The translations under genes and the position numbers were made by a program. A stretch of DNA of 64,000 bases from Chryseobacterium sp. YIM B08800 (GTDB taxonomy: Bacteria > Bacteroidota > Bacteroidia > Flavobacteriales > Weeksellaceae), in contig NZ_JAPDKN010000041.1 of the NCBI RefSeq assembly GCF_026163565.1, positions 1 to 64,000 on the forward strand, read 5' to 3'. Of the stretch, positions 25,765-33,971 are shown piece by piece (position 1 is the first letter of the stretch; each line of letters starts with the position of its first letter). The notes below the pieces were generated by a model. The model ran no database searches and was not told where the DNA came from. It worked only from the letters and a program-made list of their open reading frames with translations.

Positions 25765-25950
25765 TTAGTCTTTGCAATTATAAACTTGCGGACAACCCAT
25801 ATACTGAGTACAATATGAAGGTCCGGTAACGGCTCCTGTGCAACTGCATCCACAAAGAGATAAATCTGGATTTCCAACTTTAATTCCTCCTACGATGTTT
25901 TTAAGGTCAGCCTGCTTTAATTTTTTAGCGTTTTTTAAAATGTTTGTCAT
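25765..25950 (-). CDS. Double-glycine-leader, six-cysteine peptide (bacteriocin-like), copy 1
   Basis: A 61-residue precursor. The first 22 residues, MTNILKNAKKLKQAD followed by LKNIVGG, form a double-glycine leader of the kind cleaved by C39-peptidase ABC exporters. The 39-residue remainder has six cysteines, starting with CGCSC and continuing GAVTGPSYC, GC and NCKD, an even number suited to three disulfides. The leader is identical to that of the neighbouring copy 2. No maturase, immunity gene or C39 exporter lies in the window, so export would depend on genes elsewhere. Chryseobacterium proteins of this style are often named 'bacteriocin-like'; activity is unproven. Confidence 0.8.
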   Translation of the reverse strand: MTNILKNAKKLKQADLKNIVGGIKVGNPDLSLCGCSCTGAVTGPSYCTQYMGCPQVYNCKD

Positions 25951-25985
25951 GTGATTTGTTTTTTTAATTAATATAGTTTGATGAT

Positions 25986-25993
25986 CAAATTTA
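25986..25993 (-). promoter_or_regulatory. -7 promoter element of peptide copy 1
   Basis: On the minus strand TAAATTTG fits TAnnTTTG, 35 nt before the start codon. The same element stands at the matching place before copy 2. A TTTG at 26016-26019 (minus strand), 22 bp further up, is a possible -33. Confidence 0.5.
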
Positions 25994-26146
25994 AATATTA
26001 TTTACAAATAGAACGCAAATAAATGATAAATATTATCAAATCATTACACATAATTCAATTTTGAAGTTAAATTCCCTTGTAGCATTTACAATAAAATCAA
26101 CTTTAAAAAGTATAGAAAGAATGAATATGACATTGAAACATAAAAA

Positions 26147-26172
26147 AATCTGCCTCAAAACTGAGACAGATT
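26147..26172 (-). terminator. Terminator of peptide copy 2
   Basis: AATCTGCCTCA (26147-26157) pairs with TGAGACAGATT (26162-26172) with one mismatch and a 4-nt loop. A run of seven A on the left gives the T tract for the minus-strand transcript. Confidence 0.75.
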
Positions 26173-26193
26173 CATATTTTTTAACGTCAAGAT

Positions 26194-26382
26194 CTAGTAT
26201 ACATCTTTGCAAGTATATACTTGCGGACAAGCGATATACTGTACACAATAGAAAGGACCTGTAACGGCTCCTGCACAATCGCATCCACAAAGAGATAAAT
26301 CGGGGTTTCCGCTTACTCCTCCTACGATGTTTTTAAGATCTGCTTGCTTTAATTTTTTAGCGTTTTTCAAAATGTTTGTCAT
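26194..26382 (-). CDS. Double-glycine-leader, six-cysteine peptide (bacteriocin-like), copy 2
   Basis: A 62-residue paralogue of the gene at 25765-25950. The leader is identical over all 22 residues (ending VGG). The 40-residue core differs at about ten positions but keeps all six cysteines: CGCDC, FYC, AC, TCKD. It lacks one residue after the GG, and its C-terminus is extended by VY. Upstream flanks of about 115 bp are also similar between the copies (shared words include AATATAGTTTGA and ATTACACATAATTCAATTT), so the promoter was duplicated with the gene. Each copy has its own terminator, so they are two monocistronic units rather than an operon. Confidence 0.8.
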   Translation of the reverse strand: MTNILKNAKKLKQADLKNIVGGVSGNPDLSLCGCDCAGAVTGPFYCVQYIACPQVYTCKDVY

Positions 26383-26419
26383 GTGATTAGTTTTTAGTTT
26401 AACAATATAGTTTGAGTAC

Positions 26420-26427
26420 CAAATGTA
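26420..26427 (-). promoter_or_regulatory. -7 promoter element of peptide copy 2
   Basis: On the minus strand TACATTTG fits TAnnTTTG, 37 nt before the start codon, at the same relative position as in copy 1. Confidence 0.5.
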
Positions 26428-26548
26428 AGCATTATTTAGAAATAAATCACCAACAACAAATTAATATTATCAAATTATTACACATAATTCAATTTAATAC
26501 GAAACATCCATAAAAATAATATTTAATCTTCAAAAATTTTCATAAAAA

Positions 26549-26574
26549 AAACCTTTCAATTAAATGAAAGGTTT
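26549..26574 (-). terminator. Rho-independent terminator of rny
   Basis: AAACCTTTCA (26549-26558) and TGAAAGGTTT (26565-26574) form a perfect 10-bp stem with loop ATTAAA. The A run at 26544-26551 provides the minus-strand T tract. It follows the rny stop. Confidence 0.8.
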
Positions 26575-26602
26575 CTATGTATATTCTTGTATTAAACTTT
26601 AA

Positions 26603-28174
26603 TTATCTTGCGATATTTACCGTTCTTGTTTCTCTGATTACCGTTACTTTTACTTGTCCTGGATAAGTCAATTCATTCTGAATTTTCTCTGAAATATCGT
26701 AAGAAAGCTGAGAAGACATTTCGTCGTTTACTTTACCACTTTCTACCATAACTCTCAGTTCTCTACCCGCCTGAATTGCGTAAGCTGAAGAAACACCTTC
26801 AAAGCTTAATGCTGCAGCTTCAAGATCCTTTAGTCTTTGAATATAAGATTCTAAAACCTGTCTTCTTGCTCCCGGTCTTGCTCCTGAAATTGCATCGGCA
26901 ACCTGAATAATTGGAGACAATAAAGAAGTCATTTCTACTTCGTCGTGGTGAGCTCCGATGGCATTGATTACTTCTGCATTTTCACCATATTTTTCTGCCC
27001 ATTGCATTCCTAAAAGTGCGTGTGGAAGTTCAGATTCCTGCTCAGGAACTTTACCAATATCGTGTAAAAGACCTGCTCTTTTTGCTAATTTTACGTTTAA
27101 CCCTAATTCTGCAGCCATTGTTGCAGCGATGTTGGCTACTTCTCTTGAGTGCTGTAGAAGGTTTTGTCCGTATGAAGAACGGTATTTCATTCTACCAACG
27201 ATTTTCACCAATTCAGGATGCAAACCGTGAATTCCTAAATCGATAATGGTTCTTTTACCAACTTCAATAATTTCTTCTTCGATTTGTTTTCTTGTCTTTT
27301 CTACAACTTCTTCGATTCTTGCAGGGTGAATTCTACCGTCTGTAACCAATCTGTGAAGTGATAATCTTGCGATCTCTCTTCTTACCGGATCAAAGCATGA
27401 AAGAAGAATAGCTTCCGGAGTATCATCAACGATGATTTCTACACCTGTAACCGCTTCTAAAGCACGGATATTTCTACCTTCTCTACCAATAATTCTACCT
27501 TTTACTTCATCAGATTCAATATTAAATACAGAAACTGAATTTTCAATCGCCTGTTCTGTACCAATTCTCTGAATAGTCTGAATAACGATTTTTCTTGCTT
27601 CACTTTTCGCATTCAACTGAGCTTCTTCCATAATGCTCTGAACGTGCGCCTGAGCTCTGGTTTTAGCTTCTGCTCTCATGGTTTCTACCAATTCTGCTTT
27701 CGCTTCTTCTGCAGTATAATTTGAAATTTTCTCAAGCATTTCAACTTTCTTGGCAGTTGCCTGATCCAGATCGTGTTGTTTTTTCTCTAAAATTTCGTTT
27801 TTCTTAGCATAATCAGCAATCTGTTTGTCAAGATCTTTTTCTAATTTCCCTGCTTTGCTAAGCTCGTCATTCAGCTTATTTTCTTTGTCTTTTGTTCTTT
27901 TTTCAGCATCTTGCATTTTCTTTTCGCGTGCCTGAATATCTGCATCGTGCTGTGACTTTAGTTCTAAGAATTTTTCTTTAGCCTGAAGATTCTTTTCTTT
28001 TTTTATGGATTCAGCTTGTACATTAGCTTTTTCTATTAAATTATCTGCATTTTTCTTTGCATCGTCTATAATAAATTTTGCCTTGGTATTCAGGGAGCTT
28101 TTAGAGAAAAACATTCCTGCTACTGCACCGATTACTAAGCAAATAACGCCTATAATAATAGCGGTTGTTGTCAT
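26603..28174 (-). CDS. rny: Ribonuclease Y
   Basis: A 523-residue endoribonuclease initiating mRNA decay at the membrane. It has an N-terminal membrane helix (about 5-23), a long charged coiled coil to about residue 200, a KH RNA-binding domain containing [16 protein letters not shown], and an HD domain with the metal-binding pair in LLHDIGKV (His371-Asp372) and GAHHDE. It ends with the typical [13 protein letters not shown]. Length and architecture match Bacillus RNase Y. It lies downstream of zapA and the 6S RNA on the same strand, an arrangement I recall from other Flavobacteriia. Confidence 0.97.
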   Translation of the reverse strand: MTTTAIIIGVICLVIGAVAGMFFSKSSLNTKAKFIIDDAKKNADNLIEKANVQAESIKKEKNLQAKEKFLELKSQHDADIQAREKKMQDAEKRTKDKENKLNDELSKAGKLEKDLDKQIADYAKKNEILEKKQHDLDQATAKKVEMLEKISNYTAEEAKAELVETMRAEAKTRAQAHVQSIMEEAQLNAKSEARKIVIQTIQRIGTEQAIENSVSVFNIESDEVKGRIIGREGRNIRALEAVTGVEIIVDDTPEAILLSCFDPVRREIARLSLHRLVTDGRIHPARIEEVVEKTRKQIEEEIIEVGKRTIIDLGIHGLHPELVKIVGRMKYRSSYGQNLLQHSREVANIAATMAAELGLNVKLAKRAGLLHDIGKVPEQESELPHALLGMQWAEKYGENAEVINAIGAHHDEVEMTSLLSPIIQVADAISGARPGARRQVLESYIQRLKDLEAAALSFEGVSSAYAIQAGRELRVMVESGKVNDEMSSQLSYDISEKIQNELTYPGQVKVTVIRETRTVNIAR

Positions 28175-28210
28175 ATATATTGAGTTTTAATTGTCTTGTT
28201 AATTTAAAAT

Positions 28211-28384
28211 AAAAAACCCACAGCAATCCAGTGATTTAGAGTAAACTCCTAATCTTCACGATTTGATCTGATTTCTTCTCTCTGTAATCTGCGTAATGCA
28301 GCACGCCATTGAAAAGACTTTCGAACATTAAATTGTTTAGCGTTGAGTTTACCTTAATGTGTTAGAATTACTGTAGGCAGTCTT
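28211..28384 (-). ncRNA. ssrS: Probable 6S RNA
   Basis: The 225-bp gap between zapA and rny has no ORF but is clearly structured. On the minus strand CCTACAG (28371-28377) pairs with CTGTGGG (28217-28223), and further in GTAAACTC (28345-28352) pairs exactly with GAGTTTAC (28241-28248). A CTGC/GCAG hairpin sits near the middle. The result is a rod of about 175 nt ending in GGGTTTTTT. Size, rod shape, and position directly after zapA (as ssrS follows zapA in E. coli) all point to 6S RNA, which sequesters housekeeping RNA polymerase. A covariance-model search was not possible here. Confidence 0.72.
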
Positions 28385-28399
28385 TTTGGAAAAAAAAAT

Positions 28400-28687
28400 C
28401 TATTTTCCTATATCGTCCAATGACCGATTAATTTCTGCTAATCTTTCGTTGGTTGATTTTATATTTTTATCATGATTCAGAGCCACTACTTCTGCGTTGG
28501 TTCCCAATTTTAGGGCACACATTGCCAAAGCATCCTGTTTATCTCTTACATCAAAATTTTGTTCAAAATCTTTAATCATATTTTCTATTTGCTTCCCCAC
28601 TTTGCGCAGAGTTTCTTCTTCTGCTGCGGGTACATTTAGCGGATATACTCTTCCTGCAATGTTGATGGTTATTCTCCTTACCTCCAT
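28400..28687 (-). CDS. zapA: Cell division protein ZapA
   Basis: A 95-residue protein with the ZapA N-terminal beta hairpin (RRITINIAGRVYPLNVPAAE) and a C-terminal coiled coil (NHDKNIKSTNERLAEINRSL). ZapA bundles FtsZ filaments at the division ring. Its ATG overlaps the stop of the upstream coiled-coil gene (TAATG), so translation is probably coupled. The probable 6S RNA follows. Confidence 0.9.
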   Translation of the reverse strand: MEVRRITINIAGRVYPLNVPAAEEETLRKVGKQIENMIKDFEQNFDVRDKQDALAMCALKLGTNAEVVALNHDKNIKSTNERLAEINRSLDDIGK

Positions 28688-28989
28688 TATAATCCACTAT
28701 TTTGAAGCTGTGCAATACAAAAGTCTACTTCTTTCACCAATCTGTTGATATGGTTTTTCATGAGTCTGTTGTGTTCAGGATTTCCTGATATTGCTGAATA
28801 CAATTTTATATTTTTCTGTTCTTCTGCCAAGACCTGATTTTTCTTTCTCTCTTCATCATATTTCGTCTTCAGCTCAGCATGCTCCTTATTTAATTCTAAA
28901 TATTTTTCAGATAGATTTTGATAGCTTTTTTGGAGGATCAAAATCTTTTTTTCTATTTCTGAAAAATTATTTTCTAATTCTTGAAGCAT
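28687..28989 (-). CDS. Small coiled-coil protein preceding zapA
   Basis: A 100-residue, almost wholly helical protein with heptad-patterned Leu, Glu and Lys from about residue 5 to 65 and a conserved-looking tail HNRLMKNHINRLVKEVDFCI. Size and coupling to zapA recall ZapB-type partners, but I see no sequence signature for that, so the role in division is inferred from position. Its stop overlaps the zapA start. Confidence 0.7.
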   Translation of the reverse strand: MLQELENNFSEIEKKILILQKSYQNLSEKYLELNKEHAELKTKYDEERKKNQVLAEEQKNIKLYSAISGNPEHNRLMKNHINRLVKEVDFCIAQLQNSGL

Positions 28990-29078
28990 TTCAGGTTTAT
29001 AAATTTTCTAACTATTAGCAAAAATAGGAAAATATTAGTACCGATGAAAATAATAATCTCTATATTTTAACAAAAATA

Positions 29079-29107
29079 AAAAAGGAGATGCCAAGCACCT
29101 CCTTTTT
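29079..29107 (-). terminator. Terminator after porT
   Basis: The stem combines AAAAA/TTTTT, GGAG (29084-29087) with CTCC (29099-29102), and TGC with GCA around loop CAA. The flanking A and T runs make it usable on either strand; porT ends 20 bp upstream. Confidence 0.7.
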
Positions 29108-29126
29108 ATATTAATTTTATATTATA

Positions 29127-29909
29127 TTATTCAAATTTCAATACAAACATAACCGCTCTTGTTTGTAGTGTAGAAACTGCTGCAGACCAATATGGAGGTG
29201 TAGTAGCGTTATCTGCAACCATTTCGTTATTCATAAAGAATGTACCTCTGATTGCCGGAGTTAATTTAAATTTATTAAAATAGAACTGAATTCCCATTTC
29301 AGCAGACCAAGCAAAGTTGTGCGTTGTCGATCTGAAAACCTGTTGCATGTTATCGTCCTGAGAATCTGAGTTTGATTGTAAATTAACAATATAATTTACA
29401 CCAGCTGCAACATAAGGTCTTGAATTGTACCATCTTTCTCCATGTAATTCCAACATTACAGGGATGTCTACCAAAGTAGATTTGATATCTCTTACCCTAT
29501 CTTTTTCTGTTAAAGCAATAGGAATAAAAGGAGCATTCGTTAAACTTCCATCCTGATACATTGCATTGCTATCTGTATTAAAAGTCAGTTGTCTCTGAGC
29601 AAACTGCAAACCTGGCTCTACTCTTACATCTAAATAGTCATTTAATCTGAATTTGGCAATAAGACCCGCTCCAAAGCTTGTGCTTTCTTTTGAAGACACC
29701 AAATTATGATTTTCATACATTCCGTATCTTGGGTTGAGTACAATTCTATAATCCAGTAAATTACCATTCAGATAAAACCCCCAACTCACTTTTTTCTGGT
29801 CAAAGTCTTCCAACTTGTCCATCCTGTTACGGGTTCTAAATTGAGCATTTGCAACTGTTGCAAAACTTACTGAGGCTAAAACCAGAGCTTTTAATAGAAA
29901 TTTATTCAT
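29127..29909 (-). CDS. porT: PorT-family outer membrane beta-barrel protein (type IX secretion)
   Basis: A 260-residue protein with signal peptide (MNKFLLKALVLASVSFATVANA) and alternating amphipathic strands ending in aromatic FVLKFE, as in an eight-stranded outer-membrane barrel. In Bacteroidota the gene directly after ubiE is typically porT, needed for type IX secretion and gliding; it stands 3 bp after ubiE here. The symbol rests on this synteny plus barrel features. A generic porin-like protein remains possible. A type IX cargo is encoded at 54811-56229. Confidence 0.72.
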   Translation of the reverse strand: MNKFLLKALVLASVSFATVANAQFRTRNRMDKLEDFDQKKVSWGFYLNGNLLDYRIVLNPRYGMYENHNLVSSKESTSFGAGLIAKFRLNDYLDVRVEPGLQFAQRQLTFNTDSNAMYQDGSLTNAPFIPIALTEKDRVRDIKSTLVDIPVMLELHGERWYNSRPYVAAGVNYIVNLQSNSDSQDDNMQQVFRSTTHNFAWSAEMGIQFYFNKFKLTPAIRGTFFMNNEMVADNATTPPYWSAAVSTLQTRAVMFVLKFE

Positions 29910-29912
29910 AGG

Positions 29913-30644
29913 TTATTTTGTTGCTTTATAAATTGTGGCTATACCTAAACTTAATTTTTTGTATTCTACTTTTTTAAATCCTGTATCTAAAAGAATTTGT
30001 CTCATCTTTTCTCCAAAAGGAAATGCATTTACAGAATCGGGAAGATAAGTATACGCCCTGTTGTCTTTAGAAACCAATCTGCCGATTGCCGGCAAAATAT
30101 TTTTGAAATAAAACATATAAAATGGTCCTAAAAAACCCTCTACCTTTGAAAATTCAAGAATATAAACACTCTTATTTTCTTTAACCACTCTTCTCAACTC
30201 TGCCAAACCTTTGGTAAGGTTCTCAAAATTTCTCACTCCAAAAGCAACGGAAACTGCATCAAATCTATTGTCCTCGAAAGGTAAATTTTCTGCATCGCCC
30301 TTTTGCATGGAAATTTTGCCGTCTAAATTAAGTTTTTTTATTTTAATAACGCCAACATTTAACATTTGTTGCGACAAATCTAATCCTACTACTTTTGCAC
30401 CGGTTCCTTTTTCTACCGCAATGGCCAAATCTCCGGTTCCTGTAGCGACATCCAACGTTTCTTTCGGGTTGTCATGATTCATCCATTTTACCAGTTTATT
30501 TCTCCACAACACATCTATTTTCATAGACAAAACGTGGTTTAATAAATCGTATTTAGGCGCAATGTTGTCGAACATATCCTCTACCTGACTCTTTTTACTA
30601 GATTCAGAATTGTAGGGCGTTACTTGGTTGATATCTTTTGTCAA
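29913..30644 (-). CDS. ubiE: Demethylmenaquinone methyltransferase (UbiE/MenG)
   Basis: A 243-residue class I methyltransferase: SAM site LDVATGTGDLAIAVEKG, UbiE signatures YDLLNHVLSMKIDVLWR and SVAFGVRNFENLTKGLAELR, and the C-terminal KKLSLGIATIYKA. It methylates demethylmenaquinol in the last step of menaquinone synthesis; Flavobacteriia use menaquinone, so MenG activity is expected. It lies in a minus-strand unit between the unknown membrane-anchored protein and porT, with gaps of 3 bp. Confidence 0.95.
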   Translation of the reverse strand: MTKDINQVTPYNSESSKKSQVEDMFDNIAPKYDLLNHVLSMKIDVLWRNKLVKWMNHDNPKETLDVATGTGDLAIAVEKGTGAKVVGLDLSQQMLNVGVIKIKKLNLDGKISMQKGDAENLPFEDNRFDAVSVAFGVRNFENLTKGLAELRRVVKENKSVYILEFSKVEGFLGPFYMFYFKNILPAIGRLVSKDNRAYTYLPDSVNAFPFGEKMRQILLDTGFKKVEYKKLSLGIATIYKATK

Positions 30645-30647
30645 AAC

Positions 30648-31217
30648 TTAAAACTTATAGTATTCTTTATAATAATTAAGATAATCCTGCTTGCGGAAAA
30701 TCTTTGTACGGGACTCTACTTTCTGAATATTTTTGATCATCTGATCGTAATCTTCATCTACATTATAATAAAAATCATCTGTGTAGAGTTTGTTAAAACG
30801 TTTAGCTCCCCCATAATATTGTTTTCCGTCAATCATGGTTTTATCCAGTGCCAAAAGTAATGAATCTTTTTTAAGATTGTATCCATAATATTGCTCATTG
30901 ATGTAATAATCTTTATGGGCAATATTTAAAAGACCACGAATTTTATTTACCTCAAAAGCAGAATCATAAAGCATTTTCTTATTCTGATCAAAAACTTTTA
31001 TAGAATTTTTCCCTTTCTGTAAGTCTACCTGCACAGATTGCCCTGCAGAAATAATACCTTCAGGCTCATTATTTATCTTAAAATAGTAGGTATTGGGAGT
31101 AGGGTTATCTACAAGGTAATAATTTTTCTTTGCTAAAAAGAAGTTGTAAATGGCAAAAGCACCGATAAATACCACAACAGCAATAATTAAACCTTTTAAA
31201 GACGGATTGTTTTTCAT
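30648..31217 (-). CDS. Membrane-anchored protein of unknown function
   Basis: A 189-residue protein with one N-terminal membrane helix (GLIIAVVVFIGAFAIYNFFL) and a soluble exported domain rich in Tyr, Lys and Asp. The domain shares a pattern with the lipoprotein at 52323-52946: NP, then KINN, then G-rich turn, GK, KK.L.D..F.V, G.LN, Q.YG, and later TDDFYYNVDEDY. They look like distant members of one unnamed family. It is the first gene of the transcript with ubiE and porT, 3 bp before ubiE. Confidence 0.7.
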   Translation of the reverse strand: MKNNPSLKGLIIAVVVFIGAFAIYNFFLAKKNYYLVDNPTPNTYYFKINNEPEGIISAGQSVQVDLQKGKNSIKVFDQNKKMLYDSAFEVNKIRGLLNIAHKDYYINEQYYGYNLKKDSLLLALDKTMIDGKQYYGGAKRFNKLYTDDFYYNVDEDYDQMIKNIQKVESRTKIFRKQDYLNYYKEYYKF

Positions 31218-31284
31218 AGATTGGCTGAAACAATTTTTGCAAATTTAATAATATTTTTAATTCTTTCTTATTAATATTAATTAT

Positions 31285-31292
31285 TAACTTTG
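31285..31292 (+). promoter_or_regulatory. -7 promoter element of the KAS III-like gene
   Basis: TAACTTTG matches TAnnTTTG, 25 nt before the ATG at 31318. Confidence 0.55.
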
Positions 31293-31317
31293 CATCTTTA
31301 AAAAATTACATAAGCGA

Positions 31318-32385
31318 ATGCCAAATACGATCATTATTGGTTCCGGATCTTATCTTCCGAATAGAGTAATTGGAAGGGATTTTTTCTTAGATTCAGAGTT
31401 TTATACAGAAGACGGGGTGAAGATTGACAAGCCTGCTGAGGAAACTATTGCAAAATTTGTAGAAATTACAGAAATAGAAAACAGGAGATTTATTGACGAA
31501 GATCTTTCAAATTCACAAATCGGTTTTGAAGCTGCAAAAATTGCTATTGCAGACGCAAATATAGACCAGGAAGAGCTTGATTATATCATCTACGCAAGTA
31601 ATTTTGGTGAAGTTACCGTAAACGGATATGTAGACTTTATGCCGACAATGGCAGCAAGAGTTAAAAATAAACTAGGCATTAAAAACAGAAAATGTATTAC
31701 TTATGATATGATTTTCGGTTGTCCGGGTTGGGTTGAAGCGATGATTTTAGCTGATAATTTAATTAAAGCTAACGTTGCAAAAACAATTCTTGTTATCGGT
31801 GCAGAAACTTTAAGCCGAGTAACCGATCCTCACGATAGAAACAGAATGATTTTCGCAGACGGAGCCGGAGCTGTAGTAGTAAAAGCGACTGACGAAGAAA
31901 ATGTAGGGATTATTGCTCATAATACAATTTGTGATAATGGTCCTGAATTGAATTATCTTGCAAACGGACCTTCTATCAACGCAGAATCAGATCAGACTCG
32001 TTTATTTGTAAGAATGCAGGGAAGAAAAATTTATGAGTACGCTCTTAAAAATGTTCCTGCAGCTATTAAAGAAACTATTGAAGACGCAAAATTATCGATT
32101 GAAGATATCGACAAAATATTGATCCACCAAGCGAATGCTAAAATGGATTATGCAATGATAGACAGACTTCACAAGCTTTATGATGTGAAAGATTACGATC
32201 ATTCTGTATCTCCTATGACCGTTCAGGATCTGGGAAATACCTCTGTAGCAACAATTCCTACCATGTTTGATTTAATAATTAAAGGAAAAATGGAGGGTCA
32301 TACGTTTAAAGATAAAGGGAACATTGTGATGACTTCGGTTGGAGCCGGAATGAACATCAATGCGATCGTTTATAAATTTCCGTAA
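31318..32385 (+). CDS. 3-oxoacyl-ACP synthase III-family protein (FabH-like)
   Basis: A 355-residue thiolase-fold condensing enzyme with an intact KAS III triad: Cys135 in FGCPGW, His270 in LIHQANAKM and Asn307 in DLGNTSVA. The glycine-rich C-terminus reads SVGAGMNINA. It is somewhat longer than E. coli FabH (317), with an insert near residues 25-60. KAS III enzymes start fatty acid synthesis from acyl-CoA and malonyl-ACP. The insert and divergent N-terminus suggest a paralogue with different primer specificity, so I give no gene symbol. Confidence 0.87.
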   Translation: MPNTIIIGSGSYLPNRVIGRDFFLDSEFYTEDGVKIDKPAEETIAKFVEITEIENRRFIDEDLSNSQIGFEAAKIAIADANIDQEELDYIIYASNFGEVTVNGYVDFMPTMAARVKNKLGIKNRKCITYDMIFGCPGWVEAMILADNLIKANVAKTILVIGAETLSRVTDPHDRNRMIFADGAGAVVVKATDEENVGIIAHNTICDNGPELNYLANGPSINAESDQTRLFVRMQGRKIYEYALKNVPAAIKETIEDAKLSIEDIDKILIHQANAKMDYAMIDRLHKLYDVKDYDHSVSPMTVQDLGNTSVATIPTMFDLIIKGKMEGHTFKDKGNIVMTSVGAGMNINAIVYKFP

Positions 32386-32405
32386 GAATATTAATTAAAC
32401 AATAT

Positions 32406-32441
32406 AAAAAGCACAGGAAATTTATTTTTTGTGCTTTTTTT
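32406..32441 (+). terminator. Rho-independent terminator after the KAS III-like gene
   Basis: AAAAAGCACA (32406-32415) pairs with TGTGCTTTTT (32430-32439) around a 14-nt loop and continues into a T run. It overlaps the possible upstream start of the next gene at 32431, which favours the start at 32452. Confidence 0.75.
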
Positions 32442-32451
32442 AAACCTGATT

Positions 32452-33807
32452 ATGCAAAAAAACTTCTTATTTATAGCCGCAATCTTCTTATTTTTAGAAG
32501 TTTATATTTTTCAGGCGATAAGAACCTTAACAGACAATTTCTGGGTAAGGCTTGGCTATGTCGTTCTGTCTTTAGCCGTTTATGGCGTTTTTGCGTACGA
32601 AGTTTCTCATTTCGAAAGAGCAGATAGAAGTACAATGCGAGCTCAGATCATGATTTCATTATTTTTAGTCTTTATTTTACCTAAGATTTTTATTGTTATT
32701 GGTTTATTATTTGAAGATTTTATAAGAATACCAACAGAATTTTATAGAAAACTTATGTTTAACGAAATTTCTATAATACAAATTTTGATAATAATTGCAT
32801 ATATTTTATTTTTAATTTTGGCACCATTATCATTATCCACTAAAGCAAAAATAACAGCTGTTGTTTTAGTAGTTGTTTCAATTATTTATTATAAAGAAAT
32901 TTTCATAACCGATCGTCCTTATCTGCCAGAAAGAAGAAAATTCATCAGTCTAATTGGTCTTGGTTTAGGCGGCGTACTTTCTGCCCTTTTCATAGACGGA
33001 ATCACCTTTGGAAAATACCGTCACAAAGTAAGAAGAGTAAAAGTAAAGTTTGCTAATCTTCCTAAAAGTTTTAAAGGATATAAAGTCATTCAGATTTCAG
33101 ATGTTCACAGCGGAAGTTTTTCAGACCCAAGCAAACTTCAACATGCGATTGATTTAATTAATGAACAAAATCCAGATTTAGTTTTATTTACCGGAGATAT
33201 GGTCAACAATGTTGCTGATGAATTCAAACCATTTATTCCTTTATTTTCTAAAATTAAAGCGAAAGACGGGAAATTTGCAGTCTTAGGAAACCATGATTAT
33301 GGTGATTATATAAAATGGAATTCTAAGGATGAACAAAACAAAAATCTTGAAACCTTAATTGATTATCAAAGACAAGCTGGTTTTGATATGTTGCGTAATG
33401 AAAACAGAATTATTGAAAAAAACGGAGAGAATATCTATATTTTAGGGGTTGAAAATTGGGGATTAAAGCCTTTTCCGCAATATGGAGATATTGATAAAGC
33501 TCTGGAAAACGTTCCACAAAATTCCACTAAAATATTAATGAGCCACGACCCTACTCATTTTGATTACGTTGTGAAAAAACACCCTAAAGATATTCATTTA
33601 ACACTTTCAGGACACACACACGGAATGCAGTTTGGTTTAGATTTAAAAAATATAAAATGGTCTCCTGTACAATACCGCTATCCAAAATGGGCAGATTTGT
33701 ACGAAAGTGAAGGAAAAATGCTTTATGTAAACAGAGGTTTCGGAGTTTTAGGTTATCCAGGAAGAGTTGGTGTTTTACCGGAAATTACGCTTTTTGAATT
33801 GAGTTAG
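32452..33807 (+). CDS. Membrane-anchored metallophosphoesterase
   Basis: A 451-residue protein. About four N-terminal membrane helices (to about residue 150) are followed by a calcineurin-like phosphoesterase domain with all metal motifs: ISDVHSG, FTGDMVNN, VLGNHDYG, SHDPTHFD, and GHTHGMQFG. The active domain should face the periplasm or cytoplasm next to the membrane, as in YkuE/YaeI-like enzymes that remove lipid head groups or phosphates, but the substrate is not known. I use ATG 32452 (MQKNFLF); the in-frame ATG at 32431 lies inside a terminator. Confidence 0.88.
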   Translation: MQKNFLFIAAIFLFLEVYIFQAIRTLTDNFWVRLGYVVLSLAVYGVFAYEVSHFERADRSTMRAQIMISLFLVFILPKIFIVIGLLFEDFIRIPTEFYRKLMFNEISIIQILIIIAYILFLILAPLSLSTKAKITAVVLVVVSIIYYKEIFITDRPYLPERRKFISLIGLGLGGVLSALFIDGITFGKYRHKVRRVKVKFANLPKSFKGYKVIQISDVHSGSFSDPSKLQHAIDLINEQNPDLVLFTGDMVNNVADEFKPFIPLFSKIKAKDGKFAVLGNHDYGDYIKWNSKDEQNKNLETLIDYQRQAGFDMLRNENRIIEKNGENIYILGVENWGLKPFPQYGDIDKALENVPQNSTKILMSHDPTHFDYVVKKHPKDIHLTLSGHTHGMQFGLDLKNIKWSPVQYRYPKWADLYESEGKMLYVNRGFGVLGYPGRVGVLPEITLFELS

Positions 33808-33971
33808 AGATGCGAGCTACGCGATACGAGTTTCGTGTTCCGAGATTTGTGATGAGATATTCGATTTTTTCGGTTTTTAGTCCTAAATAAATTTCGAATT
33901 TCAATCTACGAATCTTTAAACTCGAATCTCGGAACCCAAAACTCAAAACTCGAAACTCGAAACTCGAAACT
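33807..33971. repeat. Opposed heptad arrays (9 + 11 units)
   Basis: The left array 33807-33869 has nine 7-bp units: GAGATGC, GAGCTAC, GCGATAC, GAGTTTC, GTGTTCC, GAGATTT, GTGATGA, GATATTC, GATTTTT. After a 25-bp spacer, the right array 33895-33971 has eleven units in complementary sense, such as CGAATCT, CGGAACC, CAAAACT and CGAAACT (three times). The whole spacer between two convergent genes is therefore one large imperfect hairpin. It may also end transcription on both sides. Confidence 0.7.

Noticed and set aside
26036..26290. 84-codon minus-strand and 67-codon plus-strand ORFs over the peptide region
   Set aside because: They overlap the better supported peptide gene and its terminator, and have no features of their own.
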